Shown one piece after another: positions 23,799-33,803 of a stretch of DNA of 64,000 nt (positions are counted from its first letter, which is position 1; the number at the start of each line of letters is the position of its first letter). Both the position numbers and the translations under genes were made by a program. Location of the stretch: positions 47,069-111,068 of the forward strand of contig CACZZF010000007.1 of NCBI GenBank assembly GCA_902785575.1, in the 5' to 3' direction. This DNA is from an uncultured Bacteroidia bacterium (GTDB taxonomy: Bacteria; Bacteroidota; Bacteroidia; Bacteroidales; UBA932). The notes below the pieces were generated by a model. That model had not been told where the DNA came from, did not search any database, and saw only the letters and a list, made by a program, of their open reading frames with translations.

Positions 23799-25610
23799 TT
23801 ATTCATCATCACCAGCATTGCCGGCGCGCTTGCGATCCATAGGGTCGAGCAATATCTTGCGGATCCTCATGTGGTGTGGTGTGACCTCCACCAGCTCATC
23901 CTCACGGATGTATTCCAGCATCTCCTCCAATGACATCTTGATCGCCGGAGGCAGAAGGATTTTCTCGTCCGAACCAGCGGCGCGAACATTGGTTAGTTTC
24001 TTTGTCTTGCAGATATTGATGTTAAGATCGCGCTCACGTGTGTGCTCACCGACAACCTCTCCACAATATATCTCCTCACCCGGCTCCACGAAGAACTTGC
24101 CCCTGTCAAGGAGCTTGTTCATCGAGTATGCGATAGCGTCACCTGTCTCAAGGGAGACCAAGGAGCCATTGGTACGATTATCAATCTCGCCCTTGAACGG
24201 CTGATATTCCTTGTACCTGTGCGCCATTATCGCCTCGCCTTGAGTGGCGGTCAAAAGATTGCTCCTGAGCCCCATAAGTCCCCTGGTAGGGATGTCAAAC
24301 TGAAGAAGGGTACGATCACCCCTCGGCTCCATGTGAATCAAAGCTCCCTTGCGGCGTGTCGCCAATTCGATCGCGGTACCCACGAAATTCTCGGGCACCT
24401 CAATGGACAGATCCTCAATGGGTTCGCAGCGCTGACCATTTATGGTCTTGTCAAGTACCTTTGGCTGGCCGACTTGAAGCTCGAATCCTTCCCTGCGCAT
24501 CTCCTCAATCAAAACCGAGAGATGCAATACTCCTCGCCCATAAACTATGAAAGAGTCAGCATTAAGGCCCGGCTTGACCTTCAGGGCCAGATTCTTCTCC
24601 AACTCTTTGTCAAGACGATCCTTTATATGCCTGGAAGTCACATATTTCCCATCTTTTCCGAAGAACGGGGAATTGTTGATGGTGAAGAGCATACTCATAG
24701 TAGGCTCATCGATAGAGATAGGAGGTAACGCTTCTGGAGCGTTGAAGTCAGCGATGGTGTCACCGATCTCGAACCCGTCTATACCGACCACGGCGCAGAT
24801 GTCTCCGCAACGGACCTCCTCAACATTTGTCTTCCCAAGGCCGTCGAAAACCATCAGCTGTTTAACTTTGTGCTTCTCGACAATGTCGTACCTTTTGCAG
24901 AGGCTCACCTGCTCGCCAGTATGGATCACTCCCCTTGTGACCTTTCCGACAGCGATCCTGCCGACATACGGGGAATACTCCAGCGACGTGACCTGCATCT
25001 GGACTGTTCCATCGACCATTTCAGGAGCCGGAATCACATCCAGGATGGCATCCAGCAACGGAGTGATGTCAGAGGTGGGATTCTTCCAATCCTCCGACAT
25101 CCAGCCCTGCTTGGCGCTTCCGAATATGGTCTTGAAATCCAACTGCTCATCATTCGCGTCAAGGGCGCACATAAGGTCAAAAACCTCTTCCTGCACCTCA
25201 TCCGGACGGCAATTGGGCTTGTCAACCTTGTTGATGACCACGATAGGTTTCTTCCCGAGCTGAAGTGCCTTATGAAGCACGAAACGGGTCTGAGGCATAC
25301 ACCCCTCGAAAGCGTCCACTAGGAGGAGGACACCGTCCGCCATATTCAAGACCCTTTCGACCTCACCTCCGAAATCGCTATGACCAGGAGTGTCTATAAT
25401 GTTGATCTTCACTCCCTTATAAGTCACGGAGACATTCTTGGCGAGAATGGTTATACCTCTTTCCCTCTCGATGTCGTTATTGTCGAGAATCAACTGGCCC
25501 AGGTTCTCGGGCTGACGTACCAGATTGGCCTGGTAAATCATCCTGTCAACAAGGGTAGTCTTGCCGTGGTCGACATGCGCGATAAGCGCTATATTCCTGA
25601 TTTCCTGCAT
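23799..25610 (-). CDS. typA: Translational GTPase TypA/BipA
   Basis: 603 residues from the ATG at 25610 (MQEIRNIALIAHVDHGKTT); a TTG nine bases upstream is less likely. The G domain has G1 HVDHGKTT, switch I RERGITI, G3 DTPGHSDFGGEV, G4 NKVD and the SAK-like GSAK. EF-G-like domains II, III and V and the TypA C-terminal region follow (VTPHHMRIRK). It binds ribosomes and supports ribosome assembly under cold or other stress. The start lies just downstream of an intrinsic terminator belonging to the preceding gene. Confidence 0.97.
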   Translation of the reverse strand: MQEIRNIALIAHVDHGKTTLVDRMIYQANLVRQPENLGQLILDNNDIERERGITILAKNVSVTYKGVKINIIDTPGHSDFGGEVERVLNMADGVLLLVDAFEGCMPQTRFVLHKALQLGKKPIVVINKVDKPNCRPDEVQEEVFDLMCALDANDEQLDFKTIFGSAKQGWMSEDWKNPTSDITPLLDAILDVIPAPEMVDGTVQMQVTSLEYSPYVGRIAVGKVTRGVIHTGEQVSLCKRYDIVEKHKVKQLMVFDGLGKTNVEEVRCGDICAVVGIDGFEIGDTIADFNAPEALPPISIDEPTMSMLFTINNSPFFGKDGKYVTSRHIKDRLDKELEKNLALKVKPGLNADSFIVYGRGVLHLSVLIEEMRREGFELQVGQPKVLDKTINGQRCEPIEDLSIEVPENFVGTAIELATRRKGALIHMEPRGDRTLLQFDIPTRGLMGLRSNLLTATQGEAIMAHRYKEYQPFKGEIDNRTNGSLVSLETGDAIAYSMNKLLDRGKFFVEPGEEIYCGEVVGEHTRERDLNINICKTKKLTNVRAAGSDEKILLPPAIKMSLEEMLEYIREDELVEVTPHHMRIRKILLDPMDRKRAGNAGDDE

Positions 25611-25617
25611 ATATCTC

Positions 25618-25653
25618 AAAAAAAATCCTGCGAATTTACTGATTTTCGCAGGA
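25618..25653 (-). terminator. Intrinsic terminator directly before the typA start
   Basis: On the minus strand TCCTGCGAA (from 25653) and TTCGCAGGA (to 25626) pair as a 9-bp stem with a 10-base loop, followed by eight T residues (25625-25618). It would end the BspA-like gene transcript. Only 7 bases separate the T run from the typA ATG. Confidence 0.65.
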
Positions 25654-25698
25654 TTATGAAAAAATATTTACGATTGCCAATACAGCGACCTGACAATT

Positions 25699-28600
25699 TT
25701 ACGGCATGGGCTGAACCACCTGTGCGACAGTCATGCCATCCGGCAGAGCGATTGATAGCGCGCTAGCCCAAGCTGCCTCGTAAGCCGCCTCGCTAGCAGC
25801 GGGGACATAGACAGCGTATATCTTCTGCACCTGAACGGGACCGCCATGATTGGCATCATTCATCAGCTTGAAAGTCTCAGAGCTCACCGCGGGAGGAGTG
25901 GCGGCTTCCATATAGAACTTGAGTTGCTGACTATGCTCACTAGTAGTCAAAGGATAATTTATATAGCCATCCTGTTCAAATAGACAGGCTTCCATACTCC
26001 CGACATTAGGGCCTATATGAATCTCCTCCAAGTACCTGCATTGTCCCAAACAACTCTGTGCCATCGTCTCCACAGAAGGCAAGTTCAGAACCTTAAAGCT
26101 AGATGAACCATAAATCGCGCCCGAAGCCAATGTCTTGACATTAGGTATATCCAAAGATTTGATTCCAGCAAAACGGATAATAGAACTGTTCAGTGTCTCA
26201 AGGACCGGTAACCTCAAGTTAGTGATTTTGCTATCCTGGTAAAAAGCCCCAAACCCTAAACTGGTGACAGCCGGTAAGTTAGTAATATATTCTCCGTCAA
26301 CAGGTTCCACATTGCCGCCTACAACCCTGAGCTTTTGGGAGGTAGAAAAAGCATATGAGCCTATGGTCGTCAGGGCATCAGGATTCAAGAGTTTTACCGA
26401 CTCCAGTTGAGTGCATTCCGCAAACGCATGGGACCCGATACTCTGAACGTTACCGGGCAAGTTCATGGTCTTGAGGTCGGTATCTTTCCAAAAAGCCTGA
26501 TCAGGGATGCTTGTCACAGGATCATCGAACACTGCTACCCAGAAACCACCGTTAGCGAAGTAAAAGGGATAGGGATCTTCACCTGTAACACCTCGCATGT
26601 CAATCTCCTCGCCACTGACCGTAGTGAACCATATTTCCTTGTTTGTCTGTACAAGATTAAAGTGGCTCTGGAGAGCACCCCATCCAGTCGCGGCACAATA
26701 TGCCTGATAGCTGGCGCCAGGGATGAAGATCTTGAAAGTATTATTCGTGTCACCAAATGTCTGGTTATTCGGATACAATTGGGGCGGTGTGACGCAGTTA
26801 ATCATCAGGACTGTTTGCAGACTCGTGCAGCCCTTAAAGGCATAATTCCTTATGAGACTGACATTTGAAGGAATTGAGACTGTATTTAAAGAAGTGCAAT
26901 TCTCGAAAGCCGAGTCACGGATATCCACGACTCCGGAACCTATACTCACATACTCGAGTCGGTTGCAGTCATAAAACGCTCCTTGATCAATAATCTGGAC
27001 AGAGTTCGGGATATAAACGTTATTGAATCCAGCTTGGTTCATCATCCCGATTGTCACGACGCCATCGGGGATGGCGTAATAGGAACCATTGAGACCAGCA
27101 GGCGCGAAAGCGAACAGTCTGCCCTCTGAATCAATGAGGCATCTTCTATCCTGGGAGATCATAGGACTATTCCCGGAGAACGACGCGATAGACTTAGAAC
27201 CTCCGAAAGGGAAAATATCGATCGCGGACTGGAGATTGAAAGATGCGGGCAATGAGACGGTCACAAGACTCTCACAGTCTCCAAAAGCCTGATTCCCAAG
27301 GGTTGTCACACCTTCCGGCAGGATCACCTCAGAAAGCTTGGTAAAAGAGAACGCGTTATCACCTATTTCCAGCAGGCTGGCGGGGAAAGCGACACTCTCA
27401 AGATTAGAGCAAATTGAAAAAGCGGAATCTCCTATTTTGGTGACTGACGAAGGGAGAGAAACTGTCTTGAGATATGTGTTCTGGTAAAGCGCGTTTTGAG
27501 GTATCTCAGTCAAATCGAACGAGAATGTCGCCACCCAGACCCCATGTTCCTCATCATATTCATTTGTCCATTGGCCACCCTCGTCAAATGCATCTTGTAT
27601 TCCCCTGAAGTCCAGATTAGCGCCATTATATCCCGAAGTCACGGTGTACCAGATCTCGCTATTGGCCTGCGACGAACGGAAAGCGGCAAGGTGTCCCGTC
27701 TCATAGAGATACTTCCAGTCGGTTCTGTTGCGATATGTGTCGAAAGCGGAGGCTGGAACATAGATTTTGAAATAGTCGTTGCAAAGACTTCCAGAGCCAA
27801 AAGGGCCATAAATCAAATCTTGTGAGATATAAGGAGGATCAGGTGTGTCTAACATGACCCTACTCAACGCGGAACACCCTTCAAAAGCGCCGCCTCCAAT
27901 GGTAAATATAGAAGGAGACAAGATGATTTCCGACAAATTAGCGCAATTCATAAACGCATTACTTCTAATAATCGTGACAGAAGAAGGCATATCTACGGCA
28001 CTGAAAGGCGCGCTATTCATGTCCACTATTTGAGTGACGCCCTCTGGTATTGAGTATGGCAACCCATCAAGTCCGGCTCCAGCAAACGCTATTAAATTGC
28101 CGGCTGAGTCAATAAGGCATAGCCCGTCCTCTGAGATCAAAGAACAACCACCGCTGAATGACGCGAGTGACGCGGTGTTGCTGAACGCGTGGCTTCCTAT
28201 TTCCGTGACACTTTCAGGCAAGACTATTTCCGAGATACCAGTGCCCAAAAACGCTTCGCTTCCTATCCTGGTGACTTTATCGCTAAGAATATCTACTGTC
28301 AGAATAGGCATATCCTTGAAAAACTCGTCCGGAATCTCTGTAAGGTCATCGTTGAAATACACAGCCCCATCATATGAGTCCAAATCCTCAATCATCATTC
28401 CAGGAACAGAGATACCGTTAACAAAGAAATCAGAGATTCCATAAGTTCCTGCCGCTTTATAACCGGCCAGAAGCTCGTTGACGGCATCCGGATCGTCTGT
28501 GGTAAACCGGATCTCCCTGTCCGCGACCATGTACCTGCCTTGTTCTTCATAGTCACTCCATGGCGAGGTAGTCTTATATTCATTCAAAAGGTTGGCAGGA

Positions 28601-30495
28601 ACATAGATAGGGCAGAAACTGAAAGCGAAGACATCAAATCCGTAGTCTGTTCCTCCGTCGTAATTGGTCTCAGGGACATCTGGGCAATTCATCTTTATCC
28701 ACTCCAAATTCTGGCAATTCTCGAACGCTCCTTGATCTATGCGTTCCACACTTGACGGAATTGTCAAGGAAGTGAGATGGCTACAACCAACAAAAGCATA
28801 TTGGTTGATTGCTTGAAGGCCTTCTGGCAAAATCACATTCTTCAAATGCGCTCCCGCAGACGCAAAAGCGGCTATATAATCGACATCATCCGGAATAGTA
28901 TAAACCGCGTCGGTCATACGTCCTGGAGCGAAACTGACAAAGTAAGTCTTGTTATTCACAGTTTGAATAAGTGCCAGTCCATCTGAAGTGGCGAATTTCC
29001 CGCTGAATCCCGAAAGATTGTCACAAGACGCGAATGGATTCCCACTAGGTGTTGAAGCAAAGTCACTACCAAGCGTCTCCACTGTCGAGGGTATAGTCAC
29101 ACTAATAAGTTCGGGACAAGACCTGAAAGCAGAAGCGTCTATGGTCTGAAGTCCTTCCGGAAGGAAGTCTATATTGAAGAAACCACATTCCTCAAATGCG
29201 GCGAAAAGAATTTCCTTCAAACCAGTTCCCAAATTGGCTTCTGACAGTGACGAACACCAAGAGAAAGCCCTATGTTTGATAGTCTGTACGCTATTGGGAA
29301 GGGTTATGGAGGTCAACTTATCTTGCTGCCAAAACGCCAACTCATCAATCTCAGTGATATCCGCAGTGAAACGGATGATACCCACATGTCCATTAGCCGC
29401 ACTTGGAGCCACACAGTTGTCAATGTCAACCACGTTGCCCGTCTCGTCATCGACATGGTACACCGATCTCAAATCCGAATCATCATTGGTCTTGTACCAG
29501 ATCTCATACGATACAGGATTGTTCGACTTAACCCAACCCGTGCTTCGCCCGGATTCGATGTTCGCCGCACTCTCTATGTAGGTCTCAAGAGGATTATTGA
29601 ATGTCTTGAAAGAGTTTCGCGCAAGAAGATTGACGTTCGGAAGAGAGTTGAATGTGGCCTCGTAACCGTCGCTGCGGCGAACTGTCAAGGAATAGCCCTC
29701 AGTCAACTTCACATCGGGCAGTGTCACCATATAATAGTTCTGGTTCTCCGCGAATGTGGCCCCGTCAGCGGCGGTAACAGTCACACTCGTCAACCCATGC
29801 TGTATGCTCTTGACCTCAGGCGAGAGATTACTGTCAAGGCCCAATGTGAAACGGCCGGCGAGAACCTCATTATGTAGACCACGCAAAGTCACGGACACAA
29901 TGTCTGGACGGCCGAAACGTACATAAACCCCGGAATAGGCGTTCTTGTAGGAGATGGTCAAGGTCTCAGAACGGCCAATCATCGTCGCGAGACTGTCAGT
30001 GAACGTCCCAGCCTTCCCTTTTTGTATTGCCGGAAGAGTGGTGGTAATCACAGCCGTGGCGGTCTTACCTTCTCCATCAGGCTCTGAATAAACAGCGTCG
30101 GAACGGTAAGGATACAAGCCCCATACATAGTCTTTCTCCGATTCTCCGTCATCACCGATCATCATAGCCACATAACCGCGGAACTTGGCTTTACGCGAGG
30201 GTTCAGTGTTGACAGAGACAAACTTGGCGCTTTCCCCGGCACTGAACACATTGATAGCGTCACCAGGAACCCAATAAGTCTTGAGTTGATTTCCCGACAT
30301 CTGCAATTCGGTACGAGTTGACGATTCATCCTCGCCACTGTTATCCGAGATGTCAGCCGTGATGATCACCTCTCGATACTCCTTCTTCGCATTGGAAGGA
30401 TCAAGGCCTTGAACATCGTTCTCAAGGTTTTGGCAAGAAGCCAGAGTGATAAGGGCGAATAAAGATGTGAATAAGCCCGCGACTGTCTTTTTCAT
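25699..30495 (-). CDS. BspA-like leucine-rich repeat lipoprotein with fimbrillin-like N-terminal domain
   Basis: 1598 residues. The lipoprotein signal ends ALITLASC (Cys 21) and is followed by QNLEND. Residues about 40-310 resemble the fimbrillin-like/Mfa domain of Bacteroidales (RTELQMSGNQLKTYWVPGDAINVFS). The rest holds many BspA-type LRR_5 repeats (pattern ITLPNSVQTIKHRAFSWCSSL). It is built of four tandem modules, each opened by an EIWYxT-like motif at about residues 327, 657, 943 and 1281, then strand-rich sequence ending in LTEIPxxxF, then LRRs. It is probably surface exposed and may bind host or microbial partners; no target is inferable. No clear promoter box was found in the 110-base upstream gap. 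Confidence 0.88.
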   Translation of the reverse strand: MKKTVAGLFTSLFALITLASCQNLENDVQGLDPSNAKKEYREVIITADISDNSGEDESSTRTELQMSGNQLKTYWVPGDAINVFSAGESAKFVSVNTEPSRKAKFRGYVAMMIGDDGESEKDYVWGLYPYRSDAVYSEPDGEGKTATAVITTTLPAIQKGKAGTFTDSLATMIGRSETLTISYKNAYSGVYVRFGRPDIVSVTLRGLHNEVLAGRFTLGLDSNLSPEVKSIQHGLTSVTVTAADGATFAENQNYYMVTLPDVKLTEGYSLTVRRSDGYEATFNSLPNVNLLARNSFKTFNNPLETYIESAANIESGRSTGWVKSNNPVSYEIWYKTNDDSDLRSVYHVDDETGNVVDIDNCVAPSAANGHVGIIRFTADITEIDELAFWQQDKLTSITLPNSVQTIKHRAFSWCSSLSEANLGTGLKEILFAAFEECGFFNIDFLPEGLQTIDASAFRSCPELISVTIPSTVETLGSDFASTPSGNPFASCDNLSGFSGKFATSDGLALIQTVNNKTYFVSFAPGRMTDAVYTIPDDVDYIAAFASAGAHLKNVILPEGLQAINQYAFVGCSHLTSLTIPSSVERIDQGAFENCQNLEWIKMNCPDVPETNYDGGTDYGFDVFAFSFCPIYVPANLLNEYKTTSPWSDYEEQGRYMVADREIRFTTDDPDAVNELLAGYKAAGTYGISDFFVNGISVPGMMIEDLDSYDGAVYFNDDLTEIPDEFFKDMPILTVDILSDKVTRIGSEAFLGTGISEIVLPESVTEIGSHAFSNTASLASFSGGCSLISEDGLCLIDSAGNLIAFAGAGLDGLPYSIPEGVTQIVDMNSAPFSAVDMPSSVTIIRSNAFMNCANLSEIILSPSIFTIGGGAFEGCSALSRVMLDTPDPPYISQDLIYGPFGSGSLCNDYFKIYVPASAFDTYRNRTDWKYLYETGHLAAFRSSQANSEIWYTVTSGYNGANLDFRGIQDAFDEGGQWTNEYDEEHGVWVATFSFDLTEIPQNALYQNTYLKTVSLPSSVTKIGDSAFSICSNLESVAFPASLLEIGDNAFSFTKLSEVILPEGVTTLGNQAFGDCESLVTVSLPASFNLQSAIDIFPFGGSKSIASFSGNSPMISQDRRCLIDSEGRLFAFAPAGLNGSYYAIPDGVVTIGMMNQAGFNNVYIPNSVQIIDQGAFYDCNRLEYVSIGSGVVDIRDSAFENCTSLNTVSIPSNVSLIRNYAFKGCTSLQTVLMINCVTPPQLYPNNQTFGDTNNTFKIFIPGASYQAYCAATGWGALQSHFNLVQTNKEIWFTTVSGEEIDMRGVTGEDPYPFYFANGGFWVAVFDDPVTSIPDQAFWKDTDLKTMNLPGNVQSIGSHAFAECTQLESVKLLNPDALTTIGSYAFSTSQKLRVVGGNVEPVDGEYITNLPAVTSLGFGAFYQDSKITNLRLPVLETLNSSIIRFAGIKSLDIPNVKTLASGAIYGSSSFKVLNLPSVETMAQSCLGQCRYLEEIHIGPNVGSMEACLFEQDGYINYPLTTSEHSQQLKFYMEAATPPAVSSETFKLMNDANHGGPVQVQKIYAVYVPAASEAAYEAAWASALSIALPDGMTVAQVVQPMP

Positions 30496-30605
30496 GGGTA
30501 CGTCTTATTAGTTTTACGATAAAATGAATTATTGCAACTATTTTGCAATATAATAATATATTATCGAAAAACCAACTATAAACGCGAACTCATTCGAGAG
30601 CAGCG

Positions 30606-31940
30606 CTATAGTAATGCATCTATAGCGGTGGCCACCTCCTCAAAGCCGAAACCGGATATGAGTTTTTCCATACGCTCGGCGATCTTATCGTTGCAAAGGT
30701 TACCTATAGAACCTTCGTGGGTATGGGACAGTTTCCCTGAATAATCGAACGAGCCATCAGCCACTGACGCGGCCACCTTACGGTAGGCGTCACGGAACGG
30801 AACTCCCTCAGACACAAGATCATTGACCTTTTCTACCGTGAACGCCAAGGAGTATTTCGGATCAGACATCACATCCTTCCGGACCTCCATACCCTTTATC
30901 GCGTATTCCACTATGTCAAGGCAGTCATCCATCTCATCGAAGATCGGAAAGAATACTTCCTTCAGAATCTGCATATCCCTGAAATATCCAGAAGGAAGAT
31001 TACCCGTGATCATCCTGATAGTCACCGGAGCGCCCTGGATCTTGTTGCAATGAGCGCGGACAAGCTCGAACACATCCGGGTTCTTCTTATGAGGCATAAT
31101 ACTTGAGCCTGTGGTAAGCGCGTCGGGAAGTTTAATGAAACCGAAATTCTGGCTGGAGTACAAGCAACCGTCAAACGCAAGCCGGCCAACTGTCTCCGCG
31201 ACAGAAGAATATGCGAAAGCGACCGCCCGTTCCATCTTGCCCCTCGTCATCTGGGCATAAATCGAGTTGTAATCCAGATCATCGAATCCCAGCAGCTTGG
31301 TGGTCATAGTCCTGTCCAAAGGAGCCGAGGAACCATAACCCGCGGCTGATCCAAGCGGGTTGCGGTTGACTATGTCCCACGCGGCCTTCAACATGGTCAT
31401 GTCCCCGGTAAGGCTTTCGGCATAAGCCCCGAACCAAAGGCCGAAGGAGGAAGGCATGGCCACCTGAAGATGGGTATACCCTGGAATCAACACATCCTTA
31501 TATTTCTCGCTGGCCTCCTGGAGGGTCTTGAACAGGCTTTCCACCTTGCGGACAGTCTTCCCGATTCTCGCCCGGGTGAAAAGTTTCAGATCCACCAGCA
31601 CCTGGTCATTGCGGGAACGACCGGTATGGACTTTCTTGCCTATATCCCCGAGAGCTCGGGTCAGCAGTAGCTCGACCTGGGAATGGACATCCTCAACATC
31701 CGGTTCAATCTCGAATTTACCTTCAGAAGCTAATGAATATAAAGACCTTAACTCCGGAAGCAATCGCTCCAAATCAGCCTTCGGGAGCAGTCCGACACTC
31801 TCTAGCATCGTGATGTGTGCCATTGTGCCCAGAATGTCAAATGGAGCCAGTTCAAGATCCAGCTCACGGTCATGGCCGACAGTGAACGCATCAATACGGG
31901 CATCCTCGTCGTAGCCTTTATCCCATAATTTATTCGCCAT
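30606..31940 (-). CDS. argH: Argininosuccinate lyase
   Basis: 444 residues. The fumarase/aspartase superfamily signature GSSIMPHKKNPD, with the catalytic Ser in the mobile loop, and HTGRSRNDQV are present. It cleaves argininosuccinate to arginine and fumarate, the final step of the pathway. It is the last gene of the nine-gene operon and begins one base after the argE-like stop. Confidence 0.96.
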   Translation of the reverse strand: MANKLWDKGYDEDARIDAFTVGHDRELDLELAPFDILGTMAHITMLESVGLLPKADLERLLPELRSLYSLASEGKFEIEPDVEDVHSQVELLLTRALGDIGKKVHTGRSRNDQVLVDLKLFTRARIGKTVRKVESLFKTLQEASEKYKDVLIPGYTHLQVAMPSSFGLWFGAYAESLTGDMTMLKAAWDIVNRNPLGSAAGYGSSAPLDRTMTTKLLGFDDLDYNSIYAQMTRGKMERAVAFAYSSVAETVGRLAFDGCLYSSQNFGFIKLPDALTTGSSIMPHKKNPDVFELVRAHCNKIQGAPVTIRMITGNLPSGYFRDMQILKEVFFPIFDEMDDCLDIVEYAIKGMEVRKDVMSDPKYSLAFTVEKVNDLVSEGVPFRDAYRKVAASVADGSFDYSGKLSHTHEGSIGNLCNDKIAERMEKLISGFGFEEVATAIDALL

Positions 31941-31941
31941 A

Positions 31942-32982
31942 TCAAATAATCATTTCATCGAGAAGAGCCACATAAGTCGCCACTCCGCGGGAGATCTCAT
32001 CCAAGGTTATATACTCATCAGGTCCATGTGAACGGGAAGAATCCCCGGGACCGATTTTCAGGGTCGGGAAAGAGCACAGTGCCTGGTTGCTTGTGGTCGG
32101 TGACCCGAAAGGCTGCAGGCCGAGAGAGAGACCTCGCCGGACAATCGGATGACTTACAGGAAGATGCGAGCTTCCTATCCTGGTCGAGCGTTCCTTCACC
32201 TCACAAGAGACAGCCTCTTTGATCAAAGAGAGCAATTCAGGGTTGGAATACATCCCGTTCGGACGCACATCCACGACAAATTTGCACTCGTCCGGAACGA
32301 CATTGTGCTGCGTCCCGGCAGCGATCATGGTCACACTCATCTTGACCGGGCCGAGATAATCAGAGACCTTAGGGAACTGATATGTCCGGAACCATTCTAT
32401 GTCCTTAAGAGCCTCATAAATAGCGTTCACTCCTTCATTCCTGGCCGCATGTCCGCTCTTTCCCCTTGCAACACAGTCCAGCACCATGAGTCCCTTCTCC
32501 GCGACAGCCATATCCATCCCTGTGGGCTCCCCAATCACTCCAAAATCAATCTTACCGGCCTCGGAAAGGAAGAGATCAAAGCCTCCCTTTCCGCAGACCT
32601 CCTCCTCCGACGTGGCGGCATACACCAGACGATATGGCTGAGGTTTGGAGGAAAGGATTGAATATGCCTCCAGAAGCGCCACAAGGGAGCCACCATCATC
32701 ATTGCTGCCCAGGCCGTAAAGCCTCCCATCGATCACTTCGGGAGAAAACGGATCACGGGTATAGCCATGGTTGGGTTTGACAGTGTCTATGTGGGCATTA
32801 AGAAGCAACGTGGGCTTGTCACAGGGCGCCTCAGACTCCATCCATAGGTTGTTCCCGATTCTTCTGACATCCTGGAATCCATTGTCAGTCAGCCACTTTT
32901 GGAGATAATCACAAGCGGCCTCCTCCTCTCTGCTGATAGAAGGAATGCGAATCAAGTTCTGAAGGAGGTTTATGGTGTCCAT
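31942..32982 (-). CDS. argE: M20-family N-acyl-ornithine deacylase (acetyl/succinyl-ornithine deacetylase)
   Basis: About 346 residues from the ATG at 32982; a GTG at 32997 lies inside a repeat and is less likely. Metal ligands are visible in LLLNAHIDTV (His, Asp), LGSNDDGG (bridging Asp), TSEEEVCGKGG (Glu pair) and the C-terminal DSSRSHGPDEYI (His). It removes the acyl group from N-acyl-ornithine or N-acyl-citrulline. With a succinyl-type carbamoyltransferase in the operon, the likely substrate is N-succinylcitrulline; this is inference. Confidence 0.9.
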   Translation of the reverse strand: MDTINLLQNLIRIPSISREEEAACDYLQKWLTDNGFQDVRRIGNNLWMESEAPCDKPTLLLNAHIDTVKPNHGYTRDPFSPEVIDGRLYGLGSNDDGGSLVALLEAYSILSSKPQPYRLVYAATSEEEVCGKGGFDLFLSEAGKIDFGVIGEPTGMDMAVAEKGLMVLDCVARGKSGHAARNEGVNAIYEALKDIEWFRTYQFPKVSDYLGPVKMSVTMIAAGTQHNVVPDECKFVVDVRPNGMYSNPELLSLIKEAVSCEVKERSTRIGSSHLPVSHPIVRRGLSLGLQPFGSPTTSNQALCSFPTLKIGPGDSSRSHGPDEYITLDEISRGVATYVALLDEMII

Positions 32983-32986
32983 ATCA

Positions 32987-33013
32987 AGATTCTTCACTTC
33001 GTTCAGAATGACA
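32987..33013. repeat. Interspersed repeat filling the argB-argE gap
   Basis: AGATTCTTCACTTCGTTCAG followed by AATGACA. Its reverse complement matches the copy at 34963-34989 at 24 of 27 positions. It occupies nearly the entire 32-base space between the argB stop and the argE start. Confidence 0.7.
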
Positions 33014-33014
33014 A

Positions 33015-33803
33015 TCAGTCATCAGTCTCAGGGTCCATGAGGATGGTTGTTCCTCCGGAGAGATTGGTTGGCGAGGTTATGACCACCTTGGCGACACCGG
33101 AATTAATAGCCTCAAAAGCGTTCTGGAGCTTCGGAATCATCCCTGCCGAGATTGTCCCGTCAGCGACCATCGGGTCGAAATCAGCCTTGGCGATGGTTTT
33201 TATAAGGCTTGTAGGATCCTCGACATTTTTAAGCACTCCCGGAATAGAAGAACAGAAAGTCAGGGTGACCGAATACTTCTCAGCCAGAGCGACAGCCACA
33301 GAAGAGGCTATGGTGTCAGCGTTGGTGTTGAGCATCGTCCCTTCCTTGTCATGGGTCAGCGGAGCGAGAACCGGCACGGCTCCCGCATCAAGAAGAGATG
33401 TCAAAGCCTTGACATTCACGTATTTCACATCACCCACAAATCCGAAATTGACAAGTTCCACCGGCCGTTTGACACTCATTATGACATTCATGTCAGCGCC
33501 TGTCAAGCCAAGGGCGTTGACTCCTAGCGCCTGAAGCCTGGCGACCAGGTTCTTGTTGACAAGTCCGCCATAAACCATGGTGACCACCTTAAGCATCTCG
33601 GCGCTTGTGATCCTGCGCCCGTCTATCATCTGGGTCTCCACACCGAGCTTATCAGCCATCTCCGTGGCGATTTTTCCGCCACCATGGACAAGGATCTTTT
33701 TCCCTCTCAAACTGGAGAACGACATGAGAAGTCCGGCCAGGGATTTCTCGTCCTCGACAACGGCACCGCCGACCTTGATTATATTCAATTGCTCCTTAAT
33801 CAT
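33015..33803 (-). CDS. argB: N-acetyl/acyl-glutamate kinase
   Basis: 262 residues. Amino-acid-kinase fold: N-terminal IIKVGGAVVED, then ILVHGGGKIATEMADKLG (glutamate and phosphate binding), then TDDSE-like ATP segments including TNADTIASSVAVAL. It phosphorylates N-acylglutamate. It overlaps argF' by four bases (ATGA). The homologues in Bacteroides are believed to use succinylated intermediates. Confidence 0.94.
   Translation of the reverse strand: MIKEQLNIIKVGGAVVEDEKSLAGLLMSFSSLRGKKILVHGGGKIATEMADKLGVETQMIDGRRITSAEMLKVVTMVYGGLVNKNLVARLQALGVNALGLTGADMNVIMSVKRPVELVNFGFVGDVKYVNVKALTSLLDAGAVPVLAPLTHDKEGTMLNTNADTIASSVAVALAEKYSVTLTFCSSIPGVLKNVEDPTSLIKTIAKADFDPMVADGTISAGMIPKLQNAFEAINSGVAKVVITSPTNLSGGTTILMDPETDD

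Noticed and set aside
24547..25263. 238-residue open frame opposite typA
   Set aside because: Antisense shadow of a well-conserved GTPase with no recognisable features.
30496..30605. Promoter for the BspA-like gene
   Set aside because: Only partial matches such as TATATTG; no convincing TAnnTTTG box.
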